From the NCBI GenBank assembly GCA_019779905.1, contig JABAKE010000006.1, positions 124,001 through 188,000 of the forward strand: a DNA stretch of 64,000 nt. The letters are read 5' to 3'. Origin of the DNA: Modestobacter lapidis (lineage in GTDB: Bacteria > Actinomycetota > Actinomycetes > Mycobacteriales > Geodermatophilaceae). Below the pieces are notes generated by a model that saw only the letters and a program-made list of their open reading frames with translations, was not told the origin of the DNA and made no database searches. A program made the position numbers and the translations under genes. Positions 63,113 through 64,000 of this stretch are shown here, in pieces (position 1 is the stretch's first letter; every line of letters starts with the position of its first letter).

Positions 63113-64000
63113 ATGGCGCTCGACACCGCACCGCTCGACACCGTCGTCGGCCTCCTGGCGCATCCCGGAACGCTCCTGCGGCGGGCCGCGGCCTGGGGCG
63201 CCGACGCCGAGGGCGAGCGGCTGAGGACCTACTGCCTGGCGACGGCGGGAGCCCCGGCCGCCCCGCGCCGCCGGCCCGCCCCGCGCCCCGCACCCGTAGC
63301 GGCCCGGCGCCCCGCCATCCAGCGGGCCGACCCCGCGCTCGAGGCCGCCCTCGCCCGGGCGGTCGACCTCTCCGTCGACCTGCTCACCACACCCACCCCG
63401 GCTGCCGGCACGCGTTCGCCGGTGCGGCAGCTGATGACCCGGCTGCGCACCGTCGCGCGGCGGGCCGGCGCCTGGGGCGCCGGGCCGGACGGCGAGCGGC
63501 TGGCGTGGAACCGCCCGGTACCGCCGCGGCGGTACCGGCTGACCCTGGTCGAGCTGCGCCACCGCGCTCCCGACGACGACGCCCCGGTGTCCCGTCCGGA
63601 GCTGCCGAGCACGCCGGCCGTGCCGTCGCGGCGGTGGCGGGGTTCGTCGAGCAGCGCGCCACAGCCGGTGGTCCTTAGGCTGGCTTCGTGTTCACGACGC
63701 GGCCGGAACTCGCCGGCACCTTCGGCATGGTCGCCGCCACGCACTGGCTCGCCAGCGCGGCGGGGATGGCGACCCTCGAGGCCGGGGGGAATGCCTTCGA
63801 TGCGGCCGTCGCGGCAGGGTTCACCCTGCAGGTGGTCGAGCCCCACCTCAACGGCCCCGGCGGGGAGGTCCCGATCATCTTCGCCCGCGGAGGGCAGGGG
63901 CCAGGCGCGGGGGTCCCCGTCATCCTGTCCGGTCAGGGGGTCGCCCCCGCCGGCGCGAGCATCGAGGCCTTCACCGACCTCGGTCTCGGGCTGGTCCCCG
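63113..64000 (+). CDS. Uncharacterised Arg/Ala-rich gene without stop in the window
   Basis: AGGAGGGAG precedes ATG 63113, and codon use is typical to about 63600. The translation has an internal duplicate (RRAAAWGADAEGERL and RRAGAWGAGPDGERL). No stop follows before the window end, so it runs under the gamma-glutamyltransferase frame. Probable true end near 63680 was lost or lies beyond. No family recognised. Confidence 0.5.
   Translation, partial: MALDTAPLDTVVGLLAHPGTLLRRAAAWGADAEGERLRTYCLATAGAPAAPRRRPAPRPAPVAARRPAIQRADPALEAALARAVDLSVDLLTTPTPAAGTRSPVRQLMTRLRTVARRAGAWGAGPDGERLAWNRPVPPRRYRLTLVELRHRAPDDDAPVSRPELPSTPAVPSRRWRGSSSSAPQPVVLRLASCSRRGRNSPAPSAWSPPRTGSPARRGWRPSRPGGMPSMRPSRQGSPCRWSSPTSTAPAGRSRSSSPAEGRGQARGSPSSCPVRGSPPPARASRPSPTSVSGWSP
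63688..64000 (+). CDS. Gamma-glutamyltransferase family protein, 3'-partial
   Basis: Start GTG 63688; the visible 104 residues match the large-subunit N-terminus: GMVAATHWLASAAGMATLE, GGNAFDAAVAAGF and VVEPHLNGPGGEVPI. GGT-type enzymes transfer or hydrolyse gamma-glutamyl groups. The catalytic Thr lies outside the window. Confidence 0.9.
   Translation, partial: MFTTRPELAGTFGMVAATHWLASAAGMATLEAGGNAFDAAVAAGFTLQVVEPHLNGPGGEVPIIFARGGQGPGAGVPVILSGQGVAPAGASIEAFTDLGLGLVP

Overview
The window is very GC-rich, high-GC third-position, GTG-start-rich actinobacterial chromosome. Gene content and style (Geodermatophilaceae-like: class E sortase, many PASTA kinases, CYTH-CHAD, EAL-DICT, SpoIIE phosphatase) suggest Blastococcus, Geodermatophilus or Modestobacter; this is an inference from protein character only. 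The left part reproduces the origin-proximal order known from Mycobacterium (alaT, ppiA, PH protein, crgA, DUF881 protein, trpG-like, pknB, pknA, pbpA, rodA, pstP, fhaB, fhaA, leuT), so the window probably lies close to oriC. Two identical parS-like palindromes (17844 and 53794) agree with that.

Region 1-1000 is the edge of a probable integrated element: a 5'-partial unknown gene, a 90-nt palindrome, and an orphan 3' half of tRNA-Ala(UGC) exactly where intact alaT normally sits next to ppiA. Region 1056-17106 is the conserved growth and division block. It holds peptidyl-prolyl isomerase, rhomboid, PH protein, an inserted thiolase, CrgA, DUF881 protein, sortase, a glutamine amidotransferase, and the reverse-strand chain fhaA-fhaB-pstP-rodA-pbpA-pknA-pknB, in which kinases, phosphatase and FHA proteins control peptidoglycan synthesis at the septum and pole. 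tRNA-Leu(CAG) lies upstream of it.

Region 17150-31080 is mixed: a DUF1707 protein, an esterase-mutarotase fusion, an S4 protein, an EEP hydrolase, CYTH-CHAD, a metallophosphoesterase, pfkA divergent from a GntR regulator with a palindromic operator, a GAF protein convergent on the regulator and divergent from an EAL-DICT protein, and an MBL-fold protein.

Region 31119-44212 is the most unusual part. It is an expanded counterpart of the mycobacterial iniR/iniBAC envelope-stress locus: a STAND/LuxR regulator, two membrane-anchored Hsp70-like ATPases without the usual substrate-binding domain, an acidic low-complexity IniB-like protein, and two dynamin-like GTPases. A small membrane protein and a crotonase are also included. 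I suggest it is a stress-induced membrane-remodelling system.

Region 44387-64000 holds a Tat-exported Dyp peroxidase with a coupled small gene, glycerate kinase, a third PknA-like kinase, a PAS-GAF-SpoIIE phosphatase, membrane proteins, CinA, an AidB-like acyl-CoA dehydrogenase, NYN, PRC-barrel, P-loop and HATPase proteins. It continues with a four-gene glycine-betaine/choline type ABC importer, a nucleoside hydrolase, an uncharacterised gene with no stop in the window, and the start of a gamma-glutamyltransferase.
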